Shown: one piece after another, positions 1 through 8,958 of the stretch
How the letters are laid out: each line of letters starts with the position of its first letter
How positions within the stretch are numbered: position 1 is the first letter of the stretch
Source of the DNA: Pseudomonas farris
GTDB lineage: Bacteria > Pseudomonadota > Gammaproteobacteria > Pseudomonadales > Pseudomonadaceae
Direction of reading: 5' to 3'
DNA: 64,000 bases
NCBI RefSeq assembly: GCF_019145235.1
Contig: NZ_JAHSTV010000001.1
Coordinates: 496,001-560,000 of the forward strand
Program-made: the position numbers and the translations under genes
Notes under the pieces: generated by a model
Told to the model about the DNA's origin: nothing
Seen by the model: the letters and a program-made list of their open reading frames with translations, nothing else
The model's database searches: none

Positions 1-1
1 A

Positions 2-928
2 CCTCTACTCGGATGTTGTCTGATAGCCAACGGCGCACCGCTGGACGAACCGCTCAAGCCCTTGCCCACGGTGCCCGAGCTGAATCCCTTGCAAGTCGAA
101 CTGGGGCGTCGGTTGTTCAACGAGCCACGCCTGTCGGTCAACAACACCCTGTCGTGCGCCAGTTGCCATCGTCTGGAAGCTGGGGGGGCTGACGCCAAGG
201 CATTTTCCATCGGCTTCAACGGCGCCCCCTTGACGATCAACACCCCCACCGTCTTCAACTCAAGTCTGAATTTTCGCCAATTCTGGAACGGTCGCGCCGA
301 CACGCTGGAAACACAAGTTCACGAAGTGGTGCAGAGCCCCAGCGAAATGGGCAGTCATTGGGAGCATGTTGTTAAGACACTCACCTCTGACCCAGCTTAC
401 AAAAGCGCTTTCGCCCAGGCCTACCCGGACGGCGTGACCATGAACAATGTGCAAAAAGCCCTGGCCACCTATGAGCGCACGCTGATCAGCGCCAACTCAC
501 GTTTCGATCAATACCTGCTGGGCAATACCGAGATTCTGACGACCGAGGAGAAATACGGTTACCAACGCTTCAAGGACTATGGCTGCATCGCCTGCCATCA
601 GGGGGTGAACATCGGCGGCAACATGTTCCAGAAATTCGGAGTCATGGGCGATTACTTCCAGGTGCGGGGCAACCCCACCGAAGCCGATCTGGGCCGCTAT
701 CTGGTCACCAAGGCTGAAGAGGACCGCAACGTGTTCAAGGTTCCGAGCCTGCGTAACGTCGCCGTGACCGCGCCATACTTTCATGACGGCTCGGCCAAGA
801 CGCTCGAAGACGCGGTAGATGTGATGTTCAAGTTCCAGCTCGGTCGCGTGCCCTCTGACCAGGACAAGACCTTGATTATCAAATTCCTCAAGACCCTGAC
901 CGGTGAGTGGGGAGGCAAACCTTTATGA
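2..928 (+). CDS. di-haem cytochrome c peroxidase family protein, 5' truncated by the window edge
   Basis: Periplasmic enzyme of the bacterial cytochrome c peroxidase/MauG family, which uses two c-type haems to reduce hydrogen peroxide or a related substrate. Two haem-binding motifs are visible, CASCH early in the protein and CIACH in the second half, giving the usual two-domain arrangement. The reading frame is open to the left edge, and the first residues read as the end of a hydrophobic export signal (LLGCCLIANG), so the true start lies upstream and the TTG at 62 is not the start. The stop overlaps the ATG of the next gene (ATGA), which ties the enzyme to the two kinases downstream. Family assignment is firm; the physiological substrate is unknown. 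Confidence 0.88.
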   Translation, partial: PLLGCCLIANGAPLDEPLKPLPTVPELNPLQVELGRRLFNEPRLSVNNTLSCASCHRLEAGGADAKAFSIGFNGAPLTINTPTVFNSSLNFRQFWNGRADTLETQVHEVVQSPSEMGSHWEHVVKTLTSDPAYKSAFAQAYPDGVTMNNVQKALATYERTLISANSRFDQYLLGNTEILTTEEKYGYQRFKDYGCIACHQGVNIGGNMFQKFGVMGDYFQVRGNPTEADLGRYLVTKAEEDRNVFKVPSLRNVAVTAPYFHDGSAKTLEDAVDVMFKFQLGRVPSDQDKTLIIKFLKTLTGEWGGKPL

Positions 929-2736
929 AAACGTACCACCGTCGCAACCTGGCATTGCTCAGTGGCGTGGCCTTGCTATTGGCTTCGACATTGCTGTTTC
1001 TGTACCTCAAATCAAGCTCCGAACAGACCTCGACGTACGCCGAGTCCCGGGGACTGATCGGCCAGATCAAACAGTTCAACGCGCAGTGGGAAACCGAGAT
1101 TCTCAAATCCCGAATTGCCATCAGCCACAATTACGATCCGCTGGTGGCACCGCTGACCGAGATAACACACCTGTGGGAGCGGTTCGAGACCATGGAGTCC
1201 ACTCATGGCCGCAATGACTCGCCGACCTGGCGTGCCAGCCATGATGCCTACCACGCCGCCATTCAGGAAAAAACCCGGCTGGTGGAGCAGTTCAAATCCC
1301 ATAACGCGGTGCTGCGCAACTCACTGGCGTTTTTGCCCACTGCCGAAGACGACATTCAGGAACCGCTTACCCGACTGCTCGACGAAGACAAACTGCAACT
1401 CCAGAACATTGCCACCGACACCTACGACTTGCTGCTCAGCAGCCTGGAGTTCGCCCAGGTCACCTCCGACGACAAAGCGGCCGATATCCTGGTCGGGCTG
1501 AACAAACTGAAGGTGAACAAGGAACGATTACCGGAGCAGTTTCATAGCCCGATCGATGTCTTGAGCAATCACATCGCGCTGATCCTGCGGGAACAACCCG
1601 TGGTCAATCGGCTGCTGCAAAACATCGAAGCCGTTCCTGTAGCCGCACGGCTGGACGACATTACTGCTCTGCTGAACAAGGATCAGCAGCAAACCGAGGC
1701 GGCCAACCGGCGCTACCACCTCTACATGCTGGTGTTTTCGACGCTGCTGGTACTGGTGCTGGTGTACATGGCAATTCGCCTGATGCGCAGCTTCGGGGAG
1801 ATCAACCGGGTCAACAAAGAACTGCAAACTGCCAACGACGTACTCGAACAACGGGTCGAAGAGCGCACCCGCGAACTCAAGGATACTCAGAGCGAATTGC
1901 TCGACACCGCACGCCAGGCCGGCATGGCTGAAATCGCCACTAACGTGCTGCACAACGTCGGCAATGTGCTCAACAGCGTAAACATCTCGGCTGACCTGGT
2001 CACCCGCAAACTGCGGAGCAGCAAGGCCCAAGGATTGGCCAAGGCGATGCATCTGATCAACGAGCATCAAGGCGACCTGGGCACCTTTTTGACTCAGGAC
2101 GAGAAAGGAAAACTGCTGCCCGGTTACCTGAACCAACTGGTGGACGCCATTGCCCTTGAACAACAGGGCATGACCGACGAACTCGCTCAGTTGAGCAAAA
2201 GCGTCGACCACATCAAGGACATCGTCGCCACCCAGCAGTCTTATGCCGGTGCCAACAGCCTGGTGGAACCGCTGTACATCAGCGAACTGCTGGAGGACGC
2301 CCTGCGGATGAACGCCGGCGCCCTGACCCGGCATCACGTCACGGTGGTCAAGGAGTACGGCGACGTACCGCAAGTCATGGGCGACAAACACCGGTTGTTG
2401 CTGATCCTGATCAACCTGATCAGCAACGCCAAATACGCCATGACCGACCTCAGCAATCGCCCCCGGCAAATGACCCTTGGGGTGAAAGTCGTCGAGGACA
2501 CGATCCTGCAAATCAGCGTCAAGGATGATGGCGAAGGCATCGACCCGGAAAACATGACACGGATCTTTGCCCACGGTTTTACCACCCGCAAGGAAGGTCA
2601 CGGCTTCGGCCTGCACAGCTGTGCCCTGGCCGCGATCGAGATGAACGGCCATCTCACCGCCCACAGTGACGGGCCAGGCAAAGGTGCACTGTTCACTTTG
2701 CAGATCCCGTTGAAACCCGTCATGGAGAAAGCATGA
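925..2736 (+). CDS. membrane sensor histidine kinase with DAHL-type periplasmic domain
   Basis: Predicted inner-membrane sensor kinase of 603 residues. A membrane segment lies at about residues 8-28, then a long helical periplasmic region resembling the double all-helical ligand-binding (DAHL) domain, a second membrane segment near residues 270-290, a coiled coil, and a kinase core. The likely phospho-acceptor is His343 in the atypical H-box LHNVGN. ATP-binding motifs include an N-box (LINLISNAKYAM), DDGEGI and GHGFGLHS. The ATG at 925 is chosen over an in-frame GTG at 907 because GGAGG lies 10 bases before it and it gives an ATGA overlap with the peroxidase gene. The stop overlaps the next start in the same way, so three genes form one translationally coupled unit. 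The ligand is unknown. Confidence 0.88.
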   Translation: MKTYHRRNLALLSGVALLLASTLLFLYLKSSSEQTSTYAESRGLIGQIKQFNAQWETEILKSRIAISHNYDPLVAPLTEITHLWERFETMESTHGRNDSPTWRASHDAYHAAIQEKTRLVEQFKSHNAVLRNSLAFLPTAEDDIQEPLTRLLDEDKLQLQNIATDTYDLLLSSLEFAQVTSDDKAADILVGLNKLKVNKERLPEQFHSPIDVLSNHIALILREQPVVNRLLQNIEAVPVAARLDDITALLNKDQQQTEAANRRYHLYMLVFSTLLVLVLVYMAIRLMRSFGEINRVNKELQTANDVLEQRVEERTRELKDTQSELLDTARQAGMAEIATNVLHNVGNVLNSVNISADLVTRKLRSSKAQGLAKAMHLINEHQGDLGTFLTQDEKGKLLPGYLNQLVDAIALEQQGMTDELAQLSKSVDHIKDIVATQQSYAGANSLVEPLYISELLEDALRMNAGALTRHHVTVVKEYGDVPQVMGDKHRLLLILINLISNAKYAMTDLSNRPRQMTLGVKVVEDTILQISVKDDGEGIDPENMTRIFAHGFTTRKEGHGFGLHSCALAAIEMNGHLTAHSDGPGKGALFTLQIPLKPVMEKA

Positions 2737-4139
2737 GCGATCTTTCGAACCGACGCATTCTGCTGATCGACGACACGCCGTCCATCCATGAAGACTTTCG
2801 CAAGATCCTCACCCCTGCATCGGAGCAGCATGTAGAACTGGACGAAATGGAGGCCGCGCTGTTCGGCAACGAAGTGAAGTCCGCCAGCGCCTTGTTCGAA
2901 CTGGACTCTGCCTATGGCGGTCAGGAGGGTCTGGGCAAACTCATCCAGGCATTACAGGAAAACCGCCCCTACGCGCTGGCTTTCGTCGACATGCGCATGC
3001 CTGAAGGCTGGGATGGCGCGCAAACTATCGAACACCTTTGGCAGCAAGACCCGCAACTGCAAGTGGTGGTGTGTACCGCCTATTCCGACTATTCCTGGGA
3101 TGAACTGCTGGAACGCTTGCACGCCCACGACCGCCTGCTGATTCTGAAAAAACCGTTCGACAACATTGAAGTCCAGCAGATGGCCAACACCCTGCTCACC
3201 AAATGGGAAATGACCGAACGGGCGTCCATTCAGATGAGCCATCTGGAGCATCTGGTGGATCAACGCACGGCCCAGTTCAAGCAGGCCAGCGAGGCGTTGC
3301 AGCGGGAAATCGACGAGCGCAAACAACTGGAAAGCCAATTGGTGCAGTCGGAGAAACTCGCTTCGCTGGGGCAACTGGCGGCGGGCGTCGCCCATGAAAT
3401 CAATAATCCCATCGGCTTCATTTCCTCCAACCTTGGCGCCCTCGATGGCTACTTCAAGCAACTGCAGGACATGCTCGATGCCTATCGGGAGGCGGAAAAC
3501 GCCATTGGCTCAAACGAGGTCATCGAACGACTCGGTCAAGTACGTGAACGGGTGGAACTGGACTTTCTGCGCGAAGACATTCCGCTGCTGATCAAGGAAT
3601 CCAAGGAAGGCATCGGCCGGGTCGGGCAAATCGTCAAAGACCTGAAGGAATTCTCCCGCGTCGACTCCAATCAGGAATGGCAGTGGACCAATCTGCAACA
3701 AGGCATCGAGTCAACCCTGAACATCGTCGCCAATGAACTCAAGTACAAGGCCGATGTGGTGAAGGAGTTTCAAAAGCTACCCGATATCGAATGCCTGCCG
3801 TCGCAAATCAATCAGGTAATCATGAACCTGATCGTCAATGCCTCTCAGGCGATAGGGCCGGAACGGGGCACCATCACGCTACGCACCGGGCTGGAAGGTG
3901 AAACGGTTTCGATCGAGGTCGTGGACACGGGAATAGGCATCGAGCCGGACAACCTGCAAAAAATATTCGACCCGTTCTACACCACCAAACCGGTGGGCCA
4001 GGGGACAGGGCTCGGGTTATCCCTGTCCTATGGCATCGTGAAAAAACACCGGGGCGATATTTCGGTACGTAGCGAAGTCGGGGTAGGCAGCACCTTTCGG
4101 GTCGAATTGCCGGTGCGGCAATCGAAAGCGGCTGTCTGA
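2733..4139 (+). CDS. histidine kinase with N-terminal receiver domain
   Basis: Cytoplasmic signalling protein of 468 residues with no membrane segment. An N-terminal receiver domain carries an acidic pocket (LLIDD), the phospho-acceptor Asp86 in FVDMRMP, and a conserved lysine in LKKPFD. A coiled coil follows, then a HisKA domain with His221 in GVAHEINNP and an HATPase domain with N-box (MNLIVNASQAI), DTGIGI and GTGLGLSLS. The start overlaps the upstream kinase stop (ATGA). Having the receiver ahead of the kinase core is usual for relay proteins that receive phosphate from a partner; the upstream DAHL kinase is the obvious candidate, but that is inference. No DNA-binding output domain is present in this operon. 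Confidence 0.88.
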   Translation: MSDLSNRRILLIDDTPSIHEDFRKILTPASEQHVELDEMEAALFGNEVKSASALFELDSAYGGQEGLGKLIQALQENRPYALAFVDMRMPEGWDGAQTIEHLWQQDPQLQVVVCTAYSDYSWDELLERLHAHDRLLILKKPFDNIEVQQMANTLLTKWEMTERASIQMSHLEHLVDQRTAQFKQASEALQREIDERKQLESQLVQSEKLASLGQLAAGVAHEINNPIGFISSNLGALDGYFKQLQDMLDAYREAENAIGSNEVIERLGQVRERVELDFLREDIPLLIKESKEGIGRVGQIVKDLKEFSRVDSNQEWQWTNLQQGIESTLNIVANELKYKADVVKEFQKLPDIECLPSQINQVIMNLIVNASQAIGPERGTITLRTGLEGETVSIEVVDTGIGIEPDNLQKIFDPFYTTKPVGQGTGLGLSLSYGIVKKHRGDISVRSEVGVGSTFRVELPVRQSKAAV

Positions 4140-4235
4140 CCAGCCGAACAAGGGATCAAATCTCAATCCGGGCTGTTTTCGTTTTTTCTCCAGGCGCAGA
4201 ATGCCTGACATCCTGTTTCTAACACAGGAGATCTC

Positions 4236-4355
4236 TGTGGCGAGGGGGCTTGCCCCCGTTCGGCTGCGAAGCAGCCGTAAAACCTGCAAATGAGATCTGT
4301 CAGGAAGAATGCAGTGAATCGTTTGGGACTGCTGCGCAGTCCAACGGGGGCAAGC
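4236..4355. repeat. REP-type inverted repeat pair, family A
   Basis: Two inverted copies of a dispersed pseudomonad palindrome (GTGGCGAGGGGGCTTGCC... and GTCCAACGGGGGCAAGC) flank about 50 bases of unrelated sequence. The right arm is cut short: it ends in CAAGCGAACG instead of continuing to CCCTCGCCAC. It occupies most of the gap between the kinase and the monooxygenase gene. Confidence 0.8.
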
Positions 4356-4403
4356 GAACGCCAACCTCATCGGATGGTTGGCTTAACACCAAGGAAGGAC
4401 ACG

Positions 4404-4688
4404 ATGCTGAAAGTAATCGCTCAAGATTTCATCAAACCCGAATACATTGAAACCGTTCGCCCGTGGTACGCCGAACTGGTCGAGAAGACTCGATTGGAGC
4501 CTGATTGCATTGCTTACGACCTGTTCATCGATCAAAAAGACCCGGGGCACTTTATCTTCGTCGAACAATGGCCGAATAAGGCGGCGCTGGATGCTCATTG
4601 CCAGTCTGAGCATTTTCGGCGTCTGGTGCCGCAGATCAACGGTTACCAGGCGAGGGATTGTATTGTTGTGCTGATGGATGCGTTCTGA
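4404..4688 (+). CDS. putative quinol monooxygenase, antibiotic biosynthesis monooxygenase (ABM) domain
   Basis: A 94-residue single-domain protein of the ABM/YgiN-like family, which are small cofactor-free dimeric enzymes acting on quinols or other aromatic compounds. The pattern of an N-terminal strand (LKVIAQDFIKPEYIE), central LFIDQKDPGHFIFVEQW and a terminal VVLMDAF strand is typical. The ATG at 4404 is chosen because GGAAGGA precedes it at good spacing; in-frame starts further up fall inside the REP repeat. The gene is monocistronic, and its 3' end overlaps the convergent glycosyltransferase gene by 53 bases. The substrate cannot be told from the sequence. Confidence 0.85.
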   Translation: MLKVIAQDFIKPEYIETVRPWYAELVEKTRLEPDCIAYDLFIDQKDPGHFIFVEQWPNKAALDAHCQSEHFRRLVPQINGYQARDCIVVLMDAF

Positions 4689-6258
4689 CGCCAGCCTCAA
4701 GGGTGGTTGGCGTTACATCAAGAATGAACAAGCGGGCTTCACTGTCCCCTGCCTTTAGCGTCAGCACATGTTTCCAGTGTTTGGGAAACAATGCGTCATG
4801 TTCAGGGCGCGCGTAGCCCGTTACCCACCAGATCCGCCTGGTATTGAGTTTCAAGGTTGAAAAATCGTTGAAGAGAATCGAGTGCAGGTGACGGGGGATG
4901 AGTGCCCAGCCACCGTATTCGGCGGTTCCCCACAGGGCGCCTGTCGGTGTTTTGAAGGCGTATAGCCTCGGCTGAATACCGGTCGAGTTGTAGTACGTGA
5001 ACGGCAAGTACCAATACAGGTTATCGACGATGATTTCGTCACCCGGACGGGCTTCGTGGCCAAGACCTTCGACCACCGCGTCCAGCCTTGCGTCTTTGCG
5101 AATGCTTGTCCCGTTCATCTCATCCGTTTGTGCATAGACCGCCGAAAGCCCATGGACTTCTGCCAATAAAACCAAAGCCATGCCGACAGCGGCAAGAACG
5201 GTGTGGCGTTGGCTCCATGTATCTAGCGCGAGCGCAACGATAAGGGGCAACGCGGCGGCCGCGAACACCAGGTACCTGGCGTTGAATACCGGCACGATCA
5301 GCGACACCAGAAAAACGGTCAGCACTGGTACAAAGAAATAGCCCACCAGCAAGACGCTGAAAGGTCGCTCATTGCGTGTTTTGAGCAGCACCGCAGCGGC
5401 GCAAACGACGATCAACACCGAGGGCAACGCACGCCATAAGGATGAGTAACTGGCCGAATCCCCCATCATCACCAGTTGCCAAACGAAGGTCAGCGCTGTT
5501 TGCCAGGTGAGCGGCGGTATCCATTCGAGCCCGTCCATTCGCAGCAATTGATCGATGAAATGAGGAATCCAGGGCAGGTACAACACAACGATTGCGCTGT
5601 TGGCCACGAGCCACGCACGAAACGATATTGCCGTGGGCCGACCGTCCTCCCACTCTCGCCACCAGCAAAGCCAATGCACCAAAACGCACAGCGCCGCGAA
5701 GTAATGCGTGTAGAAAGCAGCCGCCATCAGCAGTACGTAAAAAACCGGATAACGTTTTTGACCCGGTGCCTTGATCCAGCACACCAGCGCCACGGTCGCG
5801 CCCATCAGCCAAAAACCGAGCAAGGTGTACATTCGCACTTCCTGGCTATAACGCACCGACATCGGCAGCAACGCCAACAACACCGCCGCTATCCAGGTCG
5901 CCTTTCGCGTCGTCACCAGGCTCATCAATTTAATGCACAGCAACAGCGTGCCGACATCGGCCAATGCACTCAGGGATCGTGCAGCCAGCACGCCATTGCC
6001 GAACAGCAACATCCAGAAATGCAGCAAAACGTAATAAAGCGGCGGATGAACATCCCGCGCTGTCGTAGCCCAGATATACGCAGGCGAGCCCTCTGCCAGC
6101 AGCAAGCTGTAGGCCTCGTCATACCAGATGACCGGCACGGTGATGGAATGAAACCTTGCGAACAACGCGAGGACGATCACCACCACCAGACCTGCCCTGT
6201 CGGCCATCCGGGATGGAAAACTTTCGTGAGGGATCGAAGAGCTAATCACCAGGCTCAC
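4636..6258 (-). CDS. glycosyltransferase family 39 / PMT_2-like membrane protein
   Basis: About 540 residues with an N-terminal membrane segment, roughly ten more hydrophobic segments and a soluble C-terminal region. The first extracytoplasmic loop contains WYDEAYSLL followed by DVHPPLYY, the acidic pair and HPP motif of the ArnT/PMT superfamily, enzymes that move a sugar from a polyprenyl-phosphate donor to lipid or protein on the periplasmic face. Third gene of a leftward cassette: its GTG overlaps the TGA of the GtrII-like gene (GTGA); another GTG lies one codon upstream. The donor is plausibly made by the GtrB-like enzyme encoded two genes upstream (inference). The last 53 bases overlap the convergent ABM gene. 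Confidence 0.8.
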   Translation of the reverse strand: MSLVISSSIPHESFPSRMADRAGLVVVIVLALFARFHSITVPVIWYDEAYSLLLAEGSPAYIWATTARDVHPPLYYVLLHFWMLLFGNGVLAARSLSALADVGTLLLCIKLMSLVTTRKATWIAAVLLALLPMSVRYSQEVRMYTLLGFWLMGATVALVCWIKAPGQKRYPVFYVLLMAAAFYTHYFAALCVLVHWLCWWREWEDGRPTAISFRAWLVANSAIVVLYLPWIPHFIDQLLRMDGLEWIPPLTWQTALTFVWQLVMMGDSASYSSLWRALPSVLIVVCAAAVLLKTRNERPFSVLLVGYFFVPVLTVFLVSLIVPVFNARYLVFAAAALPLIVALALDTWSQRHTVLAAVGMALVLLAEVHGLSAVYAQTDEMNGTSIRKDARLDAVVEGLGHEARPGDEIIVDNLYWYLPFTYYNSTGIQPRLYAFKTPTGALWGTAEYGGWALIPRHLHSILFNDFSTLKLNTRRIWWVTGYARPEHDALFPKHWKHVLTLKAGDSEARLFILDVTPTTLEAGVRTHPSAQQYNPSPGNR

Positions 6259-7763
6259 CACTGCAACGTGGTGATCGGGGTCGGTTCTTTCATGACGATG
6301 AAACCGTAATCGCCCAGCAGATAGAGACGGTAGAACTTGCTCTCCACCAGTGGCGGATAACCCTGGTAACCCATCAGGGTGGCGTTACGCCGGTCCCTCT
6401 CCACCTCCACGTTGGTGATGCCGGCCTTCGGCAGGTTTTCAGCCAGCATGAAGAAGTTGATGTTCAGCAGATAATGCAAAACCGGCATCTGCTTGAACGA
6501 GCCCGCGGCGCCCACCAGCCAGTGATCGGAATAACTCACCGACAGGTAAATGCGCTTGGCCTCGTACAGTTGACGCTGGGCCGCAATGTCATGCCCCAGG
6601 GAAAACAACGCGCTGGACGCAAAGGTGTTCTGCACCGTCAGCACGCGGCCATAGGCGTAAGACAACGAAAGCATGGCCAACAGAGGCACCGCCAACAGCA
6701 TCGTCAGCCGCTCATGGATGGGCGCCAGCGCCAGATGACTCAAATAGAACAACAGCACCAACAGGACCGCGAAACCCATCAAGGTTCTGGCGCCTTCATT
6801 GAAGTCGCGAAAAAACAGCGCAGCCCCCGACACCAGTAAAGTCACGACCGGCACCGTCAGCGCGCACACCAGGCCCATCACGATTTTTCTCACCCCGGTG
6901 TCCTGGCGTTCAATCACGTTGCGGGCTAACTGTGCGCCGCCCACAAGGGCACACAACAGCAGCGCGGCGAACACCCAAGTGAATCCTCCGTGAAACAGCA
7001 GCGCGACTTTTTCCAGCACCCGACCGATGTTGATTTCAAGTTGCAGCAAAGGCTCCGTTGCCCAGTTCAGCAATAAGGCGCGATCGTGATTCATGTAGGG
7101 ATAAGCCGTGACGCTGTAGATCAACCCGCCGAGCCCCACCTGCGCGAGTTTCCAGCCGATCAATTCGTACCATTGCCGCCAGGCCCACTTGTCATTCACG
7201 CCCCTGAGCAGTTCCAGGCAACACAGGCCCAAAAACACATTCAGGCTAACCTGATAGAGCCCCAGCGCCAGCGCAATCAGGAAGGCCGGCACCAGCCATT
7301 GCAGAATGCGCGAGGGGTGACGAAAAGTGATCGCGTAGATCACCGCCACCAGACTCAAGGCATTGGCCGGCCCGTCGTATTGATAAGACAGGTTCTGCAG
7401 GAAGAACGGGTTGTACCAGAGCGGCAACAGCACCAGGCAGCAGGAAATCGTCGGCTGCGGGTAGTAATGGAATGTCAGGCTGGTCAACGCAAAAGCCATG
7501 GCCAGCGTGGCGATCAACAGCGGCAACGGAAAGATGTTTGGTGCGCCGTCGCTGAACGTCAGCAGGTTGTAGAACAGCTCGGTGAACAATCGCCCCTGCC
7601 CTGCCCAGGCAGTACCCGCCGACAGCGAGCGCCAGTTGTCATCGATGTAGGGATAGTCCGCGAGGATCAGCGGAAAGACATAAACCAGCATCGCGATAAA
7701 AAAAAACAACCAGACCCGGCGACGCCCGAGTTCTTTGCTGAAAAAGTCGCCCAGTCTGCCCAT
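6255..7763 (-). CDS. GtrII-like membrane glucosyltransferase family protein
   Basis: Predicted polytopic inner-membrane protein of about 502 residues with some ten hydrophobic segments and the motif YPYIDDNWRSL after the first one. This pattern fits the GtrII family, serotype-converting glycosyltransferases that attach glucose to O-antigen from an undecaprenyl-phosphate donor. The ATG at 7763 is preferred to upstream in-frame starts because it lies one base after the stop of the GtrB-like gene and removes a non-conserved overlapping leader. It overlaps the next gene by four bases. The true acceptor (O-antigen, other glycan or protein) is not shown by the sequence. Family call is good; the exact activity is inference. 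Confidence 0.78.
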   Translation of the reverse strand: MGRLGDFFSKELGRRRVWLFFFIAMLVYVFPLILADYPYIDDNWRSLSAGTAWAGQGRLFTELFYNLLTFSDGAPNIFPLPLLIATLAMAFALTSLTFHYYPQPTISCCLVLLPLWYNPFFLQNLSYQYDGPANALSLVAVIYAITFRHPSRILQWLVPAFLIALALGLYQVSLNVFLGLCCLELLRGVNDKWAWRQWYELIGWKLAQVGLGGLIYSVTAYPYMNHDRALLLNWATEPLLQLEINIGRVLEKVALLFHGGFTWVFAALLLCALVGGAQLARNVIERQDTGVRKIVMGLVCALTVPVVTLLVSGAALFFRDFNEGARTLMGFAVLLVLLFYLSHLALAPIHERLTMLLAVPLLAMLSLSYAYGRVLTVQNTFASSALFSLGHDIAAQRQLYEAKRIYLSVSYSDHWLVGAAGSFKQMPVLHYLLNINFFMLAENLPKAGITNVEVERDRRNATLMGYQGYPPLVESKFYRLYLLGDYGFIVMKEPTPITTLQW

Positions 7764-7764
7764 G

Positions 7765-8706
7765 CTAAAGCCCGATCCGGTCTTTGCCGCCAATGACGTC
7801 TTTGACCACATAACGGGGCCGGTGCTTGGCTTCGATGTAGATGCGACCGACATACTCACCGAGGATGCCGATGCCGATCAGCTGTACGCCGCCGAGAAAC
7901 AGAATGGCCGTCATCAGCGACGGATAACCGGGAACACTGTTACCGAAGAAAATCTTGTCCAGCACCATGTACACCGCGTACAGCACCGCGAAGATCGAAA
8001 TGCCGCCACCGATGTAAGTCCACAATCGCAACGGCACGGTGCTGAACGAGGTAATGCCTTCCAGCGCCAGGTTCCACAGCTTCCAGCCATTGAACTTGCT
8101 GCGTCCTGCCACTCGCCGGGCCCGTTCGTATTCCACCACCGCCGTGGTGAACCCGGCCCAGGACAGAACGCCTTTCATGAACAACTGGTGCTCGGGAAGC
8201 GCGCGAATCACATTGACCACCTTGCGGTCCATGAGCCGGAAATCCCCGACGTTTTCTTCAATCCGGGTGTAGGAAATTCTGTTCAGCAAATGATAGAAAA
8301 GCGATGCGCTGTGGCGTTTCAAATAACTGTCACTGTCACGATTCCGGCGTTTGGCGAGCACCACATCGGCGCCCTTTTGCCACTCGGCAATCAACTGCGG
8401 GATGACGCTGATCGGATCCTGCAGGTCCACGTCCATGGGAATCACCGCATCGCCGGTGGCGTATTCCAGCCCGGCAAACAACGCCGGCTCCTTACCGAAG
8501 TTGCGCGAGAAGTTGATCAGCAATACTTGTTCATCGACCTGTGCCAGCGCCTTGGCCTGCTCAGCTGTCCGGTCGGTACTGCCATCGTTGATGAACACGA
8601 TCTCGACCTCACACGGGTCGAGTTTCAATTCGCGACGCACCGCCTGATGGAACAGATTGATCGCCTGCTCTTCGTTGAATACCGGAACAATCAGCGAAAC
8701 TTTCAC
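7765..8706 (-). CDS. GtrB-like polyprenyl-phosphate glycosyltransferase (GT2)
   Basis: A 313-residue enzyme with an N-terminal GT2 domain and two C-terminal membrane segments, the layout of GtrB/DPM1-type enzymes that load a nucleotide-activated sugar onto undecaprenyl phosphate at the inner face of the inner membrane. Visible motifs are [21 protein letters not shown], the metal-binding DVDLQDP, and a C-terminal [17 protein letters not shown] signature. First gene of a three-gene leftward cassette (GtrB-like, GtrII-like, GT39-like). No GtrA-type flippase gene lies next to it, which is unusual for gtr clusters. Start ATG is preceded by AGGAGTG. Confidence 0.9.
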   Translation of the reverse strand: MKVSLIVPVFNEEQAINLFHQAVRRELKLDPCEVEIVFINDGSTDRTAEQAKALAQVDEQVLLINFSRNFGKEPALFAGLEYATGDAVIPMDVDLQDPISVIPQLIAEWQKGADVVLAKRRNRDSDSYLKRHSASLFYHLLNRISYTRIEENVGDFRLMDRKVVNVIRALPEHQLFMKGVLSWAGFTTAVVEYERARRVAGRSKFNGWKLWNLALEGITSFSTVPLRLWTYIGGGISIFAVLYAVYMVLDKIFFGNSVPGYPSLMTAILFLGGVQLIGIGILGEYVGRIYIEAKHRPRYVVKDVIGGKDRIGL

Positions 8707-8958
8707 GTTTCACACTCCTGAAAAACGAAGTGTAGATGTTCGTCAGGCCGCCATCAGGGGGCGTTCTGGCGCGCGAACTGCCCGGCAGACCAACGGACAT
8801 GCTGTCCCAATTCGTTCGCTATAGGCAACTGAGACATTCAGTAATATCCGTCTTTTGCAATTGCCCGCGAATCACGCCACCCTGCGCGCCGCCAATGTGC
8901 GGCGAATCTTTTGCTCGCCGGCCACTTCTTATCCACAACCCGTTCAAGAGCCACCGTC

